From: Ectobacillus polymachus
Lineage (GTDB): Bacteria > Bacillota > Bacilli > Bacillales > Bacillaceae_G
Direction of reading: 5' to 3'
DNA: 64,000 nt
Assembly: GCF_048159605.1 (NCBI RefSeq)
Contig: NZ_JBLREB010000001.1
Location: 558,001-622,000, forward strand
Shown: piece after piece, positions 17,183 to 25,354 of the stretch
Numbering within the stretch: position 1 is the first letter of the stretch
Layout of the letters: every line of letters begins with the position of its first letter
Program-made: the position numbers and the translations under genes
Notes under the pieces: model-generated
The model's database searches: none
Seen by the model: the letters and a program-made list of their open reading frames with translations, nothing else
What the model was told of the DNA's origin: nothing

Positions 17183-18625
17183 ATGTATGTCTATTTTAAA
17201 GATGATATTCGAAACATTGATCAGCTTTCAGTAAAGCGTGGATTATCTATAGAGACATTGATGGAAAATGCAGGCCGTTCACTATTTGAAGAAATTGTGA
17301 AGGTAATACATAAAAATCATACGATTTGTATTTTAGCCGGAACAGGAAATAACGGCGGAGATGGAATTGTTCTTGCAAGATATTTGAAGATAAATGGATA
17401 TCAGGTGTCGCTATGTTTTCCCGTGGGGACACCAAAGACCGAACCAGCACTTGCTCATCTACATTATTATGAGGCAAGCGGCTATGATGTGGTGGAATGG
17501 CCAACAAACCGGGTGTATGATGTCATTGTAGATGCTCTTCTTGGCATTGGTTCTCGTCCTGGTTTACAAGGTCAACTGATGAATGTGATAAGATGGGCCA
17601 ATGAACAACATACTCTTCGCATCGCTATTGATATCCCTACAGGTATAAGTGCGGATGTTGGTTATGCAAATGAGGCATTTTTAGCACATTATACCTTTTG
17701 TTTGCACGGCTTAAAGCCGTCAGCACTGTTGGAGCCTTCCGCTGCTTATTACGGAGAATGGAAAAGTCTTGACATTGGGTTGCCTCAAAACGGCCTTTGG
17801 AAAGTTTGGACGGAGGAGGATGTAAAACAGACTACGCCGATTCGCTCTCCATTTTCTCATAAGGGTACGTATGGAACAGGCCTGTTATTAGCAGGAAGCG
17901 ACGAAATGCCAGGTAGTGCCCTGCTTGCTGCATTCGGTGCGATGCGATCAGGCATTGGAAAGCTAACCATAGGAACAACAAAATTTACTGCAAGTGTACT
18001 AACGCCAAGGTTACCTGAAGCAACATATATGACAGACGGGTTACAAAGAGTTGCAAAAGGGGATATAGCTAATACTTACCGTGGTGCGGCAATCGGACCA
18101 GGTATCGAGGATCAAAATATAACTGAACAGGCGATTAAAACGCTCTTTACTATGCCAATGCCTGTTGTGTTGGATGCAGGGGCACTTTGGAAGCGGGAAT
18201 ATCCTAAGCGAAGCCATGTGACAGTACTAACGCCGCATCCTGGTGAATTTAGCAGAATAACCGATACTAGCGTAGCTGATATCCAAGCAAATCGTCTTTC
18301 TCTCGCCTCTGACTATGCGAAAAAGCACGGTGTGATAGTTGTTTTAAAAGGAACTTATACTGTCATTGCTTTTCCTGATGGCAAAGGGGTAATCAATACA
18401 ACCGGTAATTCTGGATTGGCAAAGGGAGGAACTGGTGATACATTAACTGGTATACTTCTAGCGTTTTTATGTACGTACGAACACCAACAGGAAGCCGTTG
18501 CCAATGCTGTGTATATCCACGGCTTATGTGCAGATGAATGGGCAAATGACTACGCCAAAGTATCCATGCTTGCAAGTGATATTAGTAATATGCTGCCGAA
18601 AGTATTAAAACGCTTTCAACAATAA
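17183..18625 (+). CDS. nnr: Bifunctional NAD(P)HX epimerase / ADP-dependent NAD(P)HX dehydratase
   Basis: A 480-residue metabolite-repair enzyme. The N-terminal epimerase domain (about 1-210) has LAGTGNNGGDGIVLAR, the NADPHX-binding loop, and VDALLGIGSRPGL. The C-terminal ribokinase-like dehydratase (about 225-480) has TPHPGEFSR near 352 and NTTGNSGLAKGGTGDTLTG near 410, the ADP/Mg2+ loop with the catalytic Asp. It restores hydrated NADH and NADPH. I start at the ATG at 17183, which follows AGGAGGG; upstream in-frame TTG would add eight residues. Single gene. Confidence 0.93.
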   Translation: MYVYFKDDIRNIDQLSVKRGLSIETLMENAGRSLFEEIVKVIHKNHTICILAGTGNNGGDGIVLARYLKINGYQVSLCFPVGTPKTEPALAHLHYYEASGYDVVEWPTNRVYDVIVDALLGIGSRPGLQGQLMNVIRWANEQHTLRIAIDIPTGISADVGYANEAFLAHYTFCLHGLKPSALLEPSAAYYGEWKSLDIGLPQNGLWKVWTEEDVKQTTPIRSPFSHKGTYGTGLLLAGSDEMPGSALLAAFGAMRSGIGKLTIGTTKFTASVLTPRLPEATYMTDGLQRVAKGDIANTYRGAAIGPGIEDQNITEQAIKTLFTMPMPVVLDAGALWKREYPKRSHVTVLTPHPGEFSRITDTSVADIQANRLSLASDYAKKHGVIVVLKGTYTVIAFPDGKGVINTTGNSGLAKGGTGDTLTGILLAFLCTYEHQQEAVANAVYIHGLCADEWANDYAKVSMLASDISNMLPKVLKRFQQ

Positions 18626-18690
18626 ATATTGGTAGTAAATTGTATGAATGAAGCTGCTGGAAGAGACCCTTATATATTAGAATACAAAAG

Positions 18691-18727
18691 AAAAAAGAAG
18701 AGCACCACTTGTGTACCCTTCTTTTGG
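18691..18727 (+). terminator. Possible terminator after nnr
   Basis: AAAAGAAG and CTTCTTTT flank a 17-base loop. The stem is AT-rich and short. Confidence 0.45.
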
Positions 18728-18869
18728 CAGAATCGCCAATGAAAGCAACCTACATACGGTATAGCCAAATTCGAATAACTACATACACGATTTCAAGAGA
18801 AAAAGATGACAATTTAGTGAACGTAGTATATAGTTAATCTAGTTAAATAAAAGGAGACATAATCTAATC

Positions 18870-19295
18870 ATGAGTGAATATCGCGAAGAGCTTTCTAATG
18901 AGCTTGTAGCATCAATGTTTATTGTCTTTCGTTCCTTACGAGGTGAAGTTTCAAAGGTGTTTGAAGAATTTATTCCAATGAATGAGTTTTTCGTTTTACG
19001 TATTTTAAATCGAGAAAAACAAGAGAAAGTATCGAAAATAGCACAGGAGCTACACGTATCAAGCAGTCATATTACGGCTGTTTCTGAAAAATTAATTGCT
19101 AGGGATTTACTAGAGAGAACTCGCTGCAGTACGGATCGCCGAGTTGTTTTTTTAAAGATAACCGAGCAAGGAAGCAAGCTTGTTCGTGAGATGGAAGAAA
19201 GAAAAACAAAATACATAAAAGAAAAATTTGCTACACTATCTGAGGAAGAAATGAAGATAGCCATTGATGTGTTTCAAAAATTAGCAAAATCGTAA
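18870..19295 (+). CDS. MarR-family transcriptional regulator
   Basis: A 141-residue winged-helix protein. VSKIAQELHVSSSHITAVSEKLIARDLL (about 54-81) holds the recognition helix and CSTDRRVVFLKITEQG the wing. A single Cys lies just before the wing. Unlike the MarR gene at 7,637 it is not followed by a transporter: the next 600 bases hold only small frames and a terminator before fabL. Target genes unknown. Confidence 0.87.
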   Translation: MSEYREELSNELVASMFIVFRSLRGEVSKVFEEFIPMNEFFVLRILNREKQEKVSKIAQELHVSSSHITAVSEKLIARDLLERTRCSTDRRVVFLKITEQGSKLVREMEERKTKYIKEKFATLSEEEMKIAIDVFQKLAKS

Positions 19296-19394
19296 TTTAT
19301 AGGGAGAGAGCCATGCTAGAATCGGATCGTTTAATGTGACTAAAACCATGAAAACAGCGGAAAACTAATCGCACATTCCTAAGAAAGGGTGAGT

Positions 19395-19553
19395 GTGATA
19401 AGTAGTCATAACGGTAGCAAGGGAAGTAAAAATCAGTCTTCTCCAAGTACGAACTGGAGTATTGAAGAAGCTTCATCGATTGGAAACAGCAATAAAGGTA
19501 ATGAATACCGGTCTCGGAAAGGAAGTAAGTCACAGAAACTGCACAAAAAATAA
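19395..19553 (+). CDS. Small Ser/Lys/Asn-rich protein, hypothetical
   Basis: A 52-codon frame starting at GTG with AAGAAAGGGTGAG immediately upstream. The product is hydrophilic and basic (SSHNGSKGSKNQSSP at the start, SRKGSKSQKLHKK at the end), without a membrane segment. The composition recalls small spore proteins, but I do not recognise a family. The reading is open with no stop and there is a terminator 70 bases later, which makes expression plausible. Confidence 0.4.
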   Translation: MISSHNGSKGSKNQSSPSTNWSIEEASSIGNSNKGNEYRSRKGSKSQKLHKK

Positions 19554-19621
19554 AAATTACTCGAAAGCCAAGGTAAAAACTTACTGATTTTTTTGGACAA
19601 CTTGACAGAATATTTTGAGAG

Positions 19622-19670
19622 CTGGTTCAACAGGGAATGTTTTTTTCCTTTTTGAGCCAGTTTTAATTTT
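19622..19670 (+). terminator. Terminator upstream of fabL
   Basis: CTGGTTCAA and TTGAGCCAG (one G-U pair) with a T-rich loop, followed by TTTTAATTTTT. The 225 bases between here and fabL contain the fabL ribosome site and no clear gene. Confidence 0.65.
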
Positions 19671-19895
19671 TAAGGGTAAAAAAATTACTCCCTGCTAGCT
19701 TGGCAAGGAGTGGGAAGGGGGTCGATCTATGTCAAAAGGATTAAGCTGCTTGGGGCAACTCCTTATTGGATACTTTACATACCCCTTGTGAAATCATTGT
19801 GAACTCTTGGTGAAAGGGAAATGAAATTTTCATTCATTGACCGAATCGCATAAGAAAGGTAAAATTTTGTACATATATATGAGGAGGAAATACAT

Positions 19896-20642
19896 ATGGC
19901 AGAAAAAGTTGCACTTATTACAGGTGGTACCCGAGGAATCGGTAAAGCAATTGCAAAACGTTTTGCAAAGGAAGGCTATAATGTTGTACTCAATTACATG
20001 CGTAAAAAGAGCGATGCAGAACAAACAAAAGAAGAGATTGAATCACAATTTGGCGTAAAAGTATTACTTGTCAAGGCAAATGTTAAAGAAGTAGATCAAA
20101 TTCAGCGATTATTTCAAGAAGTAAGAGATTATTTTGGACGTCTTGACGTATTTGTAAACAACGCTGCATCAGGTGTCCTTCGTCCGCTTATGGAAGTGGA
20201 AGAAAGTCATTGGGACTGGACACAAGATATTAACGCAAAAGCCTATTTATTTGCAGCACAAGAGGCAGCTAAACTTATGGAAAACGGTGGAGCTATCATT
20301 GCGATGTCAAGTCTCGGTTCTATTCGTGCCCTGCCGAATTATGTTACAGTGGGAGTTTCCAAGGCGGCAGTAGAGGCGTTAACTCGATATTTAGCTGTAG
20401 AGCTTGCACCGAAAGGGATTGTGGTAAACGCAGTATCTGGAGGCGCTGTTGATACAGACGCACTTACTCATTTTCCAAATCGTGAGGAACTATTAGAATC
20501 AGCTGCGTCACGAAATCCAGCGGGTCGCCTAGTGGAACCGAATGACTTGGCAGAAACTGTGTATTTCCTAAGCACATCTGCTGCAAGTATGATTCGAGGA
20601 CAAACGATTATTGTAGATGGCGGATTGTCTTTGCTTGCATAA
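19896..20642 (+). CDS. fabL: Enoyl-[acyl-carrier-protein] reductase III
   Basis: A 248-residue short-chain dehydrogenase. ITGGTRGIGKAIAKRF (residues 8-23) is the NADPH loop, VNNAASGVLRP near 88 and a Tyr-x6-Lys pair in PNYVTVGVSKAA near 149-156 complete the active site. The NNAASGVLRP and HWDWTQDINAKA segments match FabL of Bacillus subtilis closely. It reduces enoyl-ACP in fatty-acid elongation and is less triclosan-sensitive than FabI. It has a GAGGAGG site. In B. subtilis sspE lies close by; here an IS remnant follows directly. Confidence 0.93.
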   Translation: MAEKVALITGGTRGIGKAIAKRFAKEGYNVVLNYMRKKSDAEQTKEEIESQFGVKVLLVKANVKEVDQIQRLFQEVRDYFGRLDVFVNNAASGVLRPLMEVEESHWDWTQDINAKAYLFAAQEAAKLMENGGAIIAMSSLGSIRALPNYVTVGVSKAAVEALTRYLAVELAPKGIVVNAVSGGAVDTDALTHFPNREELLESAASRNPAGRLVEPNDLAETVYFLSTSAASMIRGQTIIVDGGLSLLA

Positions 20643-20683
20643 TTACCAAGGTAAAAACAATACAGATGAAAAAACCATAGAAG

Positions 20684-20792
20684 TGAACTGCACCCCCAAT
20701 TGTTAGATACAACTAACAATTGGAGGTGTAGTTTTTTTATGGCGAAGTTTTCATTTGAAGATAAACTGAATGCATTTCAAGCTTATCTGTAA
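20684..20792 (+). mobile_element. Truncated left end of an IS3-family (IS150-like) element
   Basis: The terminal repeat TGAACTGCACCCCCAATTG, the hairpin behind it, the ribosome site and the first codons of orfA (MAKFSFEDKLNAFQAYL, then TAA) match the element at 41,847. After about 108 bases the similarity stops and the rest of the element is missing. The hairpin CCAATTGTTAG/CTAACAATTGG followed by seven T may also stop transcription from fabL. Confidence 0.8.
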
Positions 20793-21127
20793 AATAACGA
20801 CAGGATTGCACTGATGACTGCGACTCGAAATACGATCGCAAGCACAGCAGCAATTCCGCCTAAAATTATTGCAAGTCTTCCTGTCGTTCTCGCATCTCGG
20901 CTCATTGCAAAAAATCCGAGAATGACAGCGATGATTCCAAACATAGCTGGATACGTAAAGAAGGATAATACCGCAAGAGCTAGTGCAGTATATCCAATCA
21001 CAGCTCCGGAAGTAGTAGGCTCTACCTCTTTTCGCTCTGGGTTCACACGAACAGGAGCTACTTCAGCGGCAAATTCTTCATCCTTGTGATCTTGAGAAAA
21101 GCTTTGATTGTGATCTTTATCTGCCAT
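20783..21127 (-). CDS. DUF4190-like small membrane protein with IS-derived 3' end
   Basis: A 114-residue protein: an acidic, hydrophilic N-terminus (MADKDHNQSFSQDHKDEEF), the motif EPTTSGAVIGYTALALAVLSFF, then three hydrophobic segments. The last codons and the stop fall inside the IS3 remnant, so the natural C-terminus has probably been replaced. I start at the ATG at 21127, behind AAAGGGG. Function unknown; the family is common in Bacillus and often found near stress genes. Confidence 0.7.
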   Translation of the reverse strand: MADKDHNQSFSQDHKDEEFAAEVAPVRVNPERKEVEPTTSGAVIGYTALALAVLSFFTYPAMFGIIAVILGFFAMSRDARTTGRLAIILGGIAAVLAIVFRVAVISAILSLFYR

Positions 21128-21282
21128 AATCAAACCCCTTTCTTTCATATGGCTCCTAAATAGGAGCTATGTATAGTATGACCTCTACTTTGCAAAAGAC
21201 CCCAAGAAAAAAGCTGGTATGATTGTTATTTTATTGGAAACGATAAAAGGGAAACTGAATGTAACAAAGGAGGCTTAGAATC

Positions 21283-21747
21283 ATGCAGCATCCAATTGAA
21301 GATCTTATGAAAACAGCGATGCATAATTTAAAAGAAATGGTGGATGTAAATACGATTGTGGGGAAACCTGTCGCTACGAATGATGGGAGTGTCATTCTTA
21401 CCGTTTCAAAAGTATCCTTTGGTTTTGGGGCAGGGGGAAGTGATTTTCAGGGGAATGGAAATGGATCCACATTCATCAAGCGTCCTAAAAATAAATTTCA
21501 TCCGAATCAAGAACAGGAAAAAAAGATAGCAGCAACTGAAAAAGAGCAGGAATACCCGTTTGGTGGTGGAAGTGGTGCAGGGGTGTCAATTAATCCGGTT
21601 GCCTTCTTAGTTGTTGGCGAAAAGGGTGTACAGGTAATGCATCTACAGAGCAATACGCATTTAATTGAAAAAGCCCTAGATGTCGTACCGAAAGCCATTC
21701 AATCGATTCAAAATATGAGAAATGAGAAGAAAAATTCGTTTCAATAA
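21283..21747 (+). CDS. gerW: Spore germination protein GerW (YtfJ)
   Basis: A 154-residue protein with the YtfJ/GerW core: HPIEDLMKTAMHNLKEMVDVNTIVGKPV at the start, then a Gly-rich SFGFGAGGSDF near residue 46 and GGGSGAGVSINPVAFLVV near 92. GerW is a forespore protein required for normal L-alanine germination in Bacillus subtilis. The gene has an AAAGGAGG site and ends in a strong terminator, so it stands alone. Confidence 0.88.
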   Translation: MQHPIEDLMKTAMHNLKEMVDVNTIVGKPVATNDGSVILTVSKVSFGFGAGGSDFQGNGNGSTFIKRPKNKFHPNQEQEKKIAATEKEQEYPFGGGSGAGVSINPVAFLVVGEKGVQVMHLQSNTHLIEKALDVVPKAIQSIQNMRNEKKNSFQ

Positions 21748-21748
21748 T

Positions 21749-21796
21749 ATACCAAAAGGAGATCATACTTCATGAGTCAGTCTCCTTTTGGTATAT
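21749..21796. terminator. Strong bidirectional terminator after gerW
   Basis: A perfect 14-bp stem, ATACCAAAAGGAGA with its complement, and an 18-base loop. It lies between convergent gerW and the C39-like gene. Confidence 0.8.
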
Positions 21797-21803
21797 GTAT
21801 CAC

Positions 21804-22514
21804 TTACTTGGAATTGGTCGGTTCGGGAAGAGGCTTGTAGCTAATGGCTTGTCGCCCCATTTGAATCCATGCCTTTTCAAATTCTTTTCGATTAATCTTT
21901 CGCTTAGGAACGTCATGCAATGGGTCGTTTACGTAGACATGAAATGGGCTGTAGCCAACTAGCAGAACACTGTGCTGTGCGAATGTGACGCGCATCGGCC
22001 CTTCACTCGTATACCATGTTTCAAACCTTTCCTCAGGCAGAATAGAGAAGGTATCATTCACTATGGTCCATACGGGTGCACCTTTATCAATCATCCCATA
22101 CAAATCCTCAGGTGAACCTCCTGTTATATTCACCAGTTGATTCGATAAATAGGTTAGACCTAATTTAAAAATGGGACCGGAAAAAACCCCTAGCCCTGGT
22201 CTGCTAAAGGAAAACATATCCCCTACAAACCCTTCCTCCATATTTCCATTAAGACCGTTTTGCTCAAATGGTACGTTGTCTAGCTTTGCAGCTAGTTCCA
22301 TTTTGTCTACTGATACTCCAGCGTGCAAAAGCAGCATGGCTAAGCTTGTTACCTCACATCCCCTTGGAAGCTCGGGATTTTGCAACAAGTGTGTGGCATT
22401 GAGAATCGTCGTATTTTTAGAATATACTTTTTTCACGCCAAAATACGAGAGACCTGCAACAATCGGCAAAGACAAAATAGCTTTGATTTTATGTTGTTTT
22501 ACCAAGCCTAACAA
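21804..22514 (-). CDS. C39-like cysteine peptidase family protein (YvpB-like)
   Basis: A 236-residue protein with a basic N-terminus and one hydrophobic segment, so secreted or membrane-anchored. The papain-like triad can be traced: C53 region (LPRGCEVTSLAMLL), H in FAQHSVLLVGY near residue 181, and D in YVNDPLHD near 194. It belongs to the peptidase_C39_2 group of Bacillus cell-envelope proteins. Substrate unknown. Ends against the gerW terminator. Confidence 0.8.
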   Translation of the reverse strand: MLGLVKQHKIKAILSLPIVAGLSYFGVKKVYSKNTTILNATHLLQNPELPRGCEVTSLAMLLLHAGVSVDKMELAAKLDNVPFEQNGLNGNMEEGFVGDMFSFSRPGLGVFSGPIFKLGLTYLSNQLVNITGGSPEDLYGMIDKGAPVWTIVNDTFSILPEERFETWYTSEGPMRVTFAQHSVLLVGYSPFHVYVNDPLHDVPKRKINRKEFEKAWIQMGRQAISYKPLPEPTNSK

Positions 22515-22698
22515 ATTCTTACACGCCCCTTTTTATTTTTTTATCAGTATGTGGGTATGCTATAGGTATAAAGCGCTTTCCCATTATATTATATTATGTT
22601 TAGATGCAAATGCTGTTGTTTTATGTCAATAAAGTAAAATCATTATAGAATTTCTTGGTTTTGCTACATGGATTGAACTAGCTAAAAGGAGCACGGAA

Positions 22699-22812
22699 AT
22701 GATTAATATCAAACAATTTATCGTAGGAGTATTTCTGTTGATCGGTGCCTTTTCCATATTTGTATGGAAGGAAGTAAAAGCAGCTGTAATCAACAAAAAA
22801 CTGTATGTCTAA
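22699..22812 (+). CDS. Predicted 37-residue membrane protein
   Basis: A short frame with AAAAGGAGC eight bases before its ATG. The product is one hydrophobic helix (FIVGVFLLIGAFSIFVW) with a lysine-rich tail, a pattern seen in small membrane proteins. No family recognised. It lies between the C39-like gene and the RNA candidate. Confidence 0.5.
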   Translation: MINIKQFIVGVFLLIGAFSIFVWKEVKAAVINKKLYV

Positions 22813-22856
22813 ATTTGAGTGATAGGATTTAGACATATATTTTATAAATTTAGATA

Positions 22857-22885
22857 TTGACTTTTCCTTTTAAGTGTTATAAAAT
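22857..22885 (+). promoter_or_regulatory. SigA-type promoter of the candidate RNA
   Basis: TTGACT (22857-22862), 17 bases, TAAAAT (22880-22885). No gene lies directly downstream before the terminator, so the transcript appears to be non-coding. Confidence 0.55.
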
Positions 22886-22891
22886 TTACAT

Positions 22892-23177
22892 CTCGTGTCT
22901 CAGTTATACTTGGAAGAACGCTGGCATAAAAAATTACTTGTAATGATACAGGTTGTACAATTATACAGGCTGAAAAGATCGGGCAGGATAGCCAACAACT
23001 TTTACAGTCTACATACAGGTTGTTTACCTGTGTAAAGTAATGGCTGGCTTAGCAGGAGCGGTCACTGGAGCCGCAAGGGTAAAAGAGAGGTAGGGCTTTT
23101 ATCTGAAAAGTAGATCAGCATGTTACAAACCCTTTCGTTTAAATGCAAAAAGGACTTTTTATAAAAGTCCTTTTTTT
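22892..23177 (+). ncRNA. Candidate structured non-coding RNA with own terminator
   Basis: Between the promoter above and a terminator (13-bp stem AAAAAGGACTTTT with complement, then T7, at 23147-23177) there is no good reading frame, but helices nest: AGCCA/TGGCT (22990-22994 with 23041-23045) encloses ACTTTTACA/TGTAAAGT (22998-23006 with 23031-23038, one bulge), which encloses ACAGGT/ACCTGT (23015-23020 with 23026-23031). GCGG/CCGC (23058-23061 with 23071-23074) follows. I do not recognise an RNA family. It could be a small regulatory RNA. Confidence 0.5.
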
Positions 23178-23180
23178 ATT

Positions 23181-23209
23181 TTGGCGGATAGGACTTTCCC
23201 CGATATAAT
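23181..23209 (+). promoter_or_regulatory. SigA promoter ahead of ilvD
   Basis: TTGGCG, 17 bases, TATAAT. It gives a leader of about 470 bases to ilvD. A partial match to the CodY box (11 of 15 positions, 23279-23293) lies inside this leader and would fit control by branched-chain amino acids. Confidence 0.65.
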
Positions 23210-23459
23210 CCAACTCGAGTAACTGTGATGTTCCAATAGGTGTAATGATTATTCCCATATAAAAATAGTAGGTCTAGAAATTTGTCGAAAAATTTTTAAA
23301 ATAAAATGGAAGCGTTAACAATATTGATATTACAGTAAATTCTGTCATTTTATTAAATGTAATATTTAAAATATTTAAAAAATTGTTTTGATTAATTTAT
23401 AAAGGAAGCGTAAACTAAGTAACAATAAAAATAATTGTTTAGCTATAGGGGGATATAAG

Positions 23460-23671
23460 ATGAACGAGCAACAGATTTATTTTTCTGATGTACTTAACCC
23501 CCAAGTAAAATCGCTAAACTATTTAAATAATATTTTTTAGTAATAATTGAAGCTCAGCTAGTCGGTGTGGAAAGTAAAACAGGTTCTGCCACAAATAGTT
23601 TATTAACTGAATTTCGTAGACTCGTAGTTCAAGACGGAGAAAAAATTTATAAAACAGACCATGTTAATTAA
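23460..23671 (+). pseudogene. Frameshifted small gene upstream of ilvD
   Basis: An ATG behind AGGGGGAT opens a 26-codon frame (MNEQQIYFSDVLNPQVKSL). It stops just after a run of six T. In the +2 frame the sequence continues without stop for more than 40 codons (VIIEAQLVGVESKTGS and on) and ends in TAA overlapping the ATG at 23671. Together they read like one protein of about 70 residues broken by a one-base shift. I do not recognise the family. It may be a decayed gene, a sequencing error or a slippage site. Confidence 0.45.
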
Positions 23672-23685
23672 TGGAGGAGATAGCG

Positions 23686-25353
23686 TTGCGAAGTAATATG
23701 ATAAAAAATGGAATTGATCGCGCTCCTCACCGCAGTTTGCTTCATGCAGCAGGTGTTAAAGAAGAAGACTTCGGTAAGCCGTTCATTGCGATTTGTAATT
23801 CCTATATAGACATTGTCCCTGGACACATTCATCTGCGAGGATTAGCAGATGTTGCAAAGGCTGCAATTCGAGCAGCGGGAGGAGTACCGTTTGAATTTAA
23901 CACCATTGGTGTAGATGATGGTATTGCAATGGGACATATCGGAATGCGATATTCGCTTCCAAGTCGTGAAATTATCGCAGATGCAGCTGAAACAGTGATT
24001 CAAGCACATTGGTTTGATGGTGTATTCTACATTCCAAACTGCGATAAAATTACACCGGGCATGCTGATGGCAGCCGTTCGCACAAATGTGCCAGCTGTGT
24101 TTGTATCAGGAGGACCGATGGAAGCTGGGGTAACAAAGAATGGTAAGCAGCTTTCCCTAGCATCTGTGTTTGAAGGGGTAGGAGCTCTTAAATCGGGTCG
24201 AATCAGTTTAGAAGAACTGGTAGAAATGGAACAGGCAGCTTGCCCAACATGCGGATCCTGCTCCGGAATGTTTACAGCAAACTCTATGAATACGATTATG
24301 GAAATGCTGGGTGTTGCGCTTCCTGGAAATGGAACAATTGTTGCAACAAGCGAAGAGAGACATGAGCTGATTTATAAGGCTGCCTCTCATCTTATTGAAT
24401 TGATTCAAAACGATATAAAACCGCGTGACATCATTACAAAAGATGCAATAGACGATGCTTTTGCGTTAGATATGGCAATGGGAGGATCAACTAATACTGT
24501 GCTTCACATGTTGGCGATTGCAAATGAAGCTGGTATTGAATATGATTTGAACTCGATTAATGAAGTAGCAAACCGCGTTCCATATCTAGCAAAAATAAGT
24601 CCGGCATCCCTATACTCGATGAATGATGTTCATCATGCAGGTGGAGTTTCCGCAATTATTAAGGAACTCGCTTCCATACCAGGAGCGATTCATCCTGATC
24701 GTATTACGATAACAGGAAAGACATTGCTGGAAAATGTCCAAGATGCAGAGATAACAAACGAAGCGGTTATTCATAAAAAAGAAAATCCATACAAAAAAAC
24801 AGGCGGATTGTCCATTCTGTTTGGAAATATTGCTCCAGACGGTGCTGTTATTAAAGTCGGAGGTGTCGATCCTTCTATTGAAACATTTGTTGGGAAAGCA
24901 ATTTGCTTTAACTCCCATGATGAAGCGGTAGAAGCGATTGATGAAGGTCTTGTCAAGGAAGGTCATGTGGTTGTTATTCGTCATGAAGGACCAAAGGGTG
25001 GACCTGGTATGCCGGAAATGCTTGCACCAACTTCATCTATTGTAGGAAGAGGACTTGGTACTAAAGTAGCTCTTATTACAGATGGACGTTTCTCAGGTGC
25101 CTCGCGCGGTATTGCAATCGGTCATGTGTCACCTGAAGCAGCGCAAGGCGGACCAATTGCTTATGTGAAGAACGGCGATTCCATCATTATTAATTTAAAG
25201 GATCGTACATTACATTGGGAAATTTCTGAAGAAGAATTTCAAACTCGTAAAGAAAATACTGTATTACCTGAATCGAAAGTGAAAAGCGGATATTTAGCAC
25301 GTTATGCAAAGCTTGTTACTTCGGCGAATACAGGTGGAATTTTAAAAGTGTAA
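23686..25353 (+). CDS. ilvD: Dihydroxy-acid dehydratase
   Basis: A 555-residue enzyme converting 2,3-dihydroxy acids to 2-oxo acids in valine, isoleucine and leucine synthesis. Fe-S cysteines are visible in PNCDKITPG near residue 118 and CPTCGSCSGMFTANSMN near 186. I choose TTG at 23686 with GGAGGAG seven bases upstream, giving the usual MRSNMIKNG start; an ATG at 23671 lies within the ribosome site. Unusually it precedes the T-box that controls the rest of the pathway, so it escapes that switch. Confidence 0.95.
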   Translation: MRSNMIKNGIDRAPHRSLLHAAGVKEEDFGKPFIAICNSYIDIVPGHIHLRGLADVAKAAIRAAGGVPFEFNTIGVDDGIAMGHIGMRYSLPSREIIADAAETVIQAHWFDGVFYIPNCDKITPGMLMAAVRTNVPAVFVSGGPMEAGVTKNGKQLSLASVFEGVGALKSGRISLEELVEMEQAACPTCGSCSGMFTANSMNTIMEMLGVALPGNGTIVATSEERHELIYKAASHLIELIQNDIKPRDIITKDAIDDAFALDMAMGGSTNTVLHMLAIANEAGIEYDLNSINEVANRVPYLAKISPASLYSMNDVHHAGGVSAIIKELASIPGAIHPDRITITGKTLLENVQDAEITNEAVIHKKENPYKKTGGLSILFGNIAPDGAVIKVGGVDPSIETFVGKAICFNSHDEAVEAIDEGLVKEGHVVVIRHEGPKGGPGMPEMLAPTSSIVGRGLGTKVALITDGRFSGASRGIAIGHVSPEAAQGGPIAYVKNGDSIIINLKDRTLHWEISEEEFQTRKENTVLPESKVKSGYLARYAKLVTSANTGGILKV

Positions 25354-25354
25354 A

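Noticed and set aside
19729..19791. A 20-codon frame with a G-rich ribosome site before fabL
   Set aside because: Too short and without recognisable features; the site may be chance in a G-rich stretch.
22568..22582. AAAGCGCTTT upstream of the C39-like gene as a catabolite (cre) site
   Set aside because: Symmetric core is present but the outer TG and CA positions do not match, so I do not call it.
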